From the NCBI GenBank assembly GCA_963678485.1, contig OY782882.1, forward strand, positions 3,100,001 through 3,164,000: 64,000 nt of DNA, read 5' to 3'. The stretch's first letter is position 1, and every line of letters starts with the position of its first letter. The position numbers and the translations under genes are program-made. This document shows, piece by piece, positions 61,801 to 64,000 of the stretch. The DNA is from CALGYY01 sp963678485. Lineage in GTDB: Bacteria > Bacteroidota > Bacteroidia > Bacteroidales > CAIWKO01. The notes below the pieces were generated by a model. The model worked only from the letters and a program-made list of their open reading frames with translations, was not told the origin of the DNA and did no database searches.

Positions 61801-62293
61801 ATCCCTGATATTGCCTTATAATCTCTTCAGCCCTTTCGGGATGACCACTTAATATCGCTTGTGGCAATTCACCCGCAAGACAAGCCGAACTTACAATTAA
61901 TCCTTCGTGATATTGTTCCAGCAAAGGCCAGTCGATTCGAGGCTTGTAATAAAAGCCCTCAGTCCATGCTGCAGAAACCAGCTTAACCAGATTTTTATAC
62001 CCCTGATGGTTTTTTGCAAGCAAAATCAGATGATATCCGCTGCGATCATCAGTCCCCGTTTTGTCAAAACGACTTTTTGCAGCAACATATATTTCACAAC
62101 CGATAATAGGTTTTATATCAAATTTCTTTGCCTTATTGAAAAAATCCTTTACGCCAAACATATTTCCATGATCGGTAATGGCGATGGCATTCATCCCATA
62201 ATCTCTGGCTTGAGATATAAGGTCGCTGATTTGCGAAGCACCATCCAAAATGGAATATTGCGTATGTACGTGAAGGTGGGTAAAATCGGGCAT
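58808..62293 (-). CDS. dnaE: DNA polymerase III alpha subunit
   Basis: A 1161-residue replicative polymerase subunit. The N-terminal PHP domain has HLHVHTQYSILDGA, NAIAITDHGNMFG and other metal-binding histidines. The polymerase core has SVGPGRGSAAGSVVAYC, MPDIDIDFDEDGRE with the catalytic aspartates and FAQYAFNKSHSTCYA. Helix-hairpin-helix and OB-fold regions fill the last 350 residues (LKFGGMVTAAAHKVTKTGK). Length is that of DnaE, not PolC. The start is set at MPDFTHLHVHTQ; a longer frame adds lysine-rich residues only. It converges with the radical SAM gene, the two stops sharing bases. Confidence 0.97.
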   Translation of the reverse strand: MPDFTHLHVHTQYSILDGASQISDLISQARDYGMNAIAITDHGNMFGVKDFFNKAKKFDIKPIIGCEIYVAAKSRFDKTGTDDRSGYHLILLAKNHQGYKNLVKLVSAAWTEGFYYKPRIDWPLLEQYHEGLIVSSACLAGELPQAILSGHPERAEEIIRQYQGLFGEDYYLEVQRHATGDPVYDADTLAQQNQVIEAFKKYSIQFGIKIIATNDVHFIHAEDADAHDRLICLNTGKDLDDPSRMRYSKQEYLKTADQMAALFSDIPDALQNTMEVAEKIEKYSLDQQAILPDFPLPEAFPDPNEYLRHLTYLGAAKRYKEITPEITERIDFELGVISNMGFSGYFLIVQDFIQAARDMDVSVGPGRGSAAGSVVAYCNYITDIDPIKYDLLFERFLNPDRISMPDIDIDFDEDGREKVINWVLEKYGYNRVAQIITFGTMAAKMAIRDVARVQKLPLSDADKLAKLVPERPGTTLKSAYKEVKELADARSSSNPLIAETLKYAETLEGSVRHTGLHACGVIISRDDLTDHIPVCTSKDSKLLVTQFEGGLVESVGMLKMDFLGLKTLSIIRDAIYNIKLSKGEDLDIETIPFDDAETFELFSRGDTGGVFQFESDGMRKHLKELKPNHFEDLIAMNALYRPGPMEYIPNYIRRKNGKEKIVFDHAVMEEFLKGTYGITVYQEQVMQLSRAMAGFTRGEADSLRKAMGKKIPEMMAKMKVQFIDGCEKNGIDGKIAQKVWTDWEAFAQYAFNKSHSTCYAYIAYKMAYLKAHYPAEFYAAVLSRNINDIKDITYYIDESRAHQIAVLGPDVNESDQRFTVNKKGEIRFGLAAVKGVGEMAVESIIEERKANGPYRTIFDFAKRVNLRSVNKRCFEALASSGAFDTFPGVHRAQYFHQTKQDDLNFMEKLIRHVGLLQNRKASMQNSLFGGDDEIQVPDPDIPNCEPWSNIEQLRNENTVIGFYISGHPLDEYNTELGSFANFNLQKIKDGMEGLKGRDLKFGGMVTAAAHKVTKTGKDYGNFTIEDYTGSITLALFSENYLKFRHLLESGRFLLIHGRVDKKYSSEELELRVNAIELLSEVLEKYTKTITLFFQLQNLDNDQVDQVSAAIKRFPGKVPVKIKVIDEDDKQLLELKSKNHRVAPADFVKWLKKSNIAQFKLS

Positions 62294-62477
62294 TGTTTTT
62301 TTTGTTTTTTTTATCAGAAATTGGCCGCACAAGGTGCTGGAAACCGCTATGAATCAATGAAGCAGAAAGTTGTCAAAGCAGTTTTTCTGTTGCTGTAAAG
62401 TTACAAAAAAGCCATGACGGTGTGCAGATGTTAATAAGTTTTATTCCGGCATATTTGCAGTTTTTTTTAGATAAGCG

Positions 62478-62507
62478 TTTGGTGCATGGATGAATTGGTT
62501 AAATTTG
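62478..62507 (+). promoter_or_regulatory. Predicted promoter of efp
   Basis: TTTG (62478-62481), 18 bases, then TAAATTTG (62500-62507), matching both Bacteroidota boxes. The efp ATG is 38 bases further on. Confidence 0.6.
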
Positions 62508-62545
62508 CGCGCAATTTCAGGAAACTAAACATTTAAACAGTTTTT

Positions 62546-63112
62546 ATGGCAACAACAGCGGATATCCGTAATGGTTTATGTATCGAGTTCAATGGCGATC
62601 TTTTTTCGATCGTTGAATTCCAGCATGTGAAACCCGGCAAGGGCGGTGCTTTTGTAAGGACTAAACTTAAGAACCTAAAGACCGGAAAAGTCATTAGTAA
62701 TACATTTAATTCAGGTACTAAGATTAACATTCAACGTGTTGAGCGTCGCCCGTACCAGTTTTTGTATAAGGATGACAATGGCTTTAATTTCATGAATACT
62801 CAATCCTTTGAGCAAATTCAATTAATGAAAGAACTGATTGATGCTCCGGATCTTCTTAAGGAAGGCCAAGCTGTTGAGATCGTTGTTCATGCTGATACTG
62901 AAGAAGTATTGAATTGCGAGTTGCCTGCTTTGGTTGAATTGGAAGTGACCTATACCGAGCCGGGACTGCGCGGCGATACAGCCAATTCCGCACTAAAACC
63001 AGCTACTATGGAAACAGGAGCCACGATACATGTGCCGCTATTTATTGGCATTGGTGAAAAAATTAAGGTGGATACAAGGAATTACACCTATTATGAAAGA
63101 GTTAAAGGTTGA
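62546..63112 (+). CDS. efp: Elongation factor P
   Basis: A 188-residue EF-P, which binds between the ribosomal P and E sites and relieves stalling at polyproline. The N-terminal domain has the tip loop VKPGKGGAFVRTKLKN with K32, the position that is modified in many bacteria. The middle and C-terminal OB domains include the family signature VTYTEPGLRGDTANSALKPA. No modifying enzyme gene (epmA/B, earP, ymfI) is recognised nearby. It lies 23 bases before lpxD. Confidence 0.96.
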   Translation: MATTADIRNGLCIEFNGDLFSIVEFQHVKPGKGGAFVRTKLKNLKTGKVISNTFNSGTKINIQRVERRPYQFLYKDDNGFNFMNTQSFEQIQLMKELIDAPDLLKEGQAVEIVVHADTEEVLNCELPALVELEVTYTEPGLRGDTANSALKPATMETGATIHVPLFIGIGEKIKVDTRNYTYYERVKG

Positions 63113-63135
63113 TTACTAATACAAAGCTGTAACGA

Positions 63136-64000
63136 ATGAAACTTGAAAAACCAATGTCCCTGAAGGAAGCTGCAGGGATTATACATGCTGAATACGAGGG
63201 GCCCGATAACCACATCATTAGTGGGATTAACGAGATCCATAAGGTTGAAGCAGGGGACATCACATTTGTTGATCACCCAAAGTATTATAATAAGGCCCTT
63301 CAATCGAAGGCAACTACTGTTATTATCAATAAACGCGTTCCTGTTCCTGAAGGAAAAGGTTTGCTGTTTTCTGATGATCCCTTCCGTGATTATGTAATGC
63401 TGGTAAAGCGTTTCAGGTTTTTTGAACCTGCCACTGCAATGGTTTCCTCTTCGGCTGTTATCGGCGAAGGAACCGTGATTCAGCCCGGCGCTTTCGTTGG
63501 TAACCACGTAGTGATTGGTAAAAATTGTATCATTCATCCGAATGCAACCATTTACGATCATTGCATTTTAGGTGATAGAGTAATTATTCATTCCAGTACT
63601 GTGATTGGCGGCGACGCTTTCTATTTCAAACGCAGACCTTCGGGTTATGATAAAATGGAAAGTTGCGGACGTACTATCATTGAAGATGATGTGGAAATTG
63701 GCGCTATGTGCGCAATCGACAAAGGTGTTTCTGGCGATACCATTATTGGAAAAGGAACTAAGCTAGATAACCACATTCAGATCGGACATGATACTACTGT
63801 TGGCAAGAATTGCCTCATTGGTGCTCATACCGCAATTGCCGGCGTTACCACCATTGAAGATGATGTAATTATCTGGGCTAAATGCGCCATTAATAAAGAC
63901 CTTACTGTTGGCAAAGGTGCGGTATTACTCGCCTGTTCAGGTATTGACAAATCTATCGAAGGAAATCAGGTTTATTGGGGAATCCCCGCTGAACCCGCAC
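63136..64000 (+). CDS. lpxD: LpxD-like UDP-3-O-acylglucosamine N-acyltransferase (3' end outside window)
   Basis: The first 288 codons of a hexapeptide-repeat acyltransferase; the gene runs out of the window. LpxD adds the second acyl chain in lipid A synthesis. An N-terminal uridine-binding-like domain (residues 1-100) precedes the left-handed beta-helix with repeated IGxxx turns. The active-site histidine region is DNHIQIGHDTTVG, and IGGDAFYFKRRPSG is the LpxD-like IGxDGF segment in altered form. The tail SGIDKSIEGNQVYWGIPAEP is typical. Following efp at 23 bases fits the Bacteroidota habit of placing lipid A acyltransferase genes beside efp. A second, more standard lpxD may exist elsewhere, in which case this copy could have a different sugar substrate. 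Confidence 0.85.
   Translation, partial: MKLEKPMSLKEAAGIIHAEYEGPDNHIISGINEIHKVEAGDITFVDHPKYYNKALQSKATTVIINKRVPVPEGKGLLFSDDPFRDYVMLVKRFRFFEPATAMVSSSAVIGEGTVIQPGAFVGNHVVIGKNCIIHPNATIYDHCILGDRVIIHSSTVIGGDAFYFKRRPSGYDKMESCGRTIIEDDVEIGAMCAIDKGVSGDTIIGKGTKLDNHIQIGHDTTVGKNCLIGAHTAIAGVTTIEDDVIIWAKCAINKDLTVGKGAVLLACSGIDKSIEGNQVYWGIPAEPA

Noticed and set aside
1..64000. CRISPR array, tRNA, rRNA, insertion sequence or prophage
   Set aside because: I saw no regularly spaced repeats, transposase or integrase motifs, cloverleaf genes or ribosomal RNA stretches. Small RNAs without strong primary motifs could be missed by reading alone.

Overview
The window comes from the chromosome of a member of the Bacteroidota. 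The evidence is a complete porP-gldK-gldL-gldM-gldN operon (type IX secretion and gliding machinery), a secreted protein with a type IX C-terminal sorting domain, a GT117/DUF2723 membrane protein, LytS/LytTR-type signalling, and many copies of the phylum's -7 promoter element TAnnTTTG. DNA is moderately AT-rich, genes are tightly packed, and most content is housekeeping. I see no rRNA or tRNA genes, insertion sequences, prophage or CRISPR arrays.

Layout. 1-2171: 3' end of topA and an arginase-fold protein with altered metal ligands. 2300-8674: the type IX operon, with a matching promoter and terminator. 8712-14811: recG, pheT, a radical SAM protein, a pterin dehydratase-like protein and a small WL-repeat protein. 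14840-19524 (minus): a rubrerythrin lipoprotein with a DUF2231 membrane protein, an 850-base gene-free stretch with a GC-rich island, and a B12-dependent ribonucleotide reductase. 19736-25141 (minus): a YhbP-like protein, an MsbA-type ABC exporter and a two-component system. 25491-32122 (plus): rbfA, a LolC/E-type permease, a three-domain phosphodiesterase-TPR-sulfotransferase-like protein, a type IX cargo protein and a DEAD-box helicase. 32172-38194 (minus): a secreted protein, two LPS-type glycosyltransferases, hflX, trpS and a thioredoxin-fold protein. 38340-46801 (plus): M28 peptidase, a membrane protein, a GT117-type protein, a polysaccharide deacetylase, a methyltransferase and TonB. 46847-50598: thiF-thiS, a lipoprotein amidotransferase, moeA-moaA. 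50825-55007: thioredoxin, DUF58 protein, polA. 55143-58811: four tandem membrane-anchored cysteine-rich paralogues and a SPASM radical SAM enzyme. 58808-64000: dnaE, efp and the start of lpxD.

Two loci stand out. In the four-paralogue plus radical SAM operon, the enzyme has the full SPASM cysteine pattern and all four proteins share six cysteines in the same order, so they may be its substrates. In the two-component system, the sensor kinase carries outside the membrane a region that aligns with the C-terminal domains of GldM encoded about 17 kb away. This suggests a sensor built from a secretion-machine module. Both are inferences from sequence reading and were not tested by searches.
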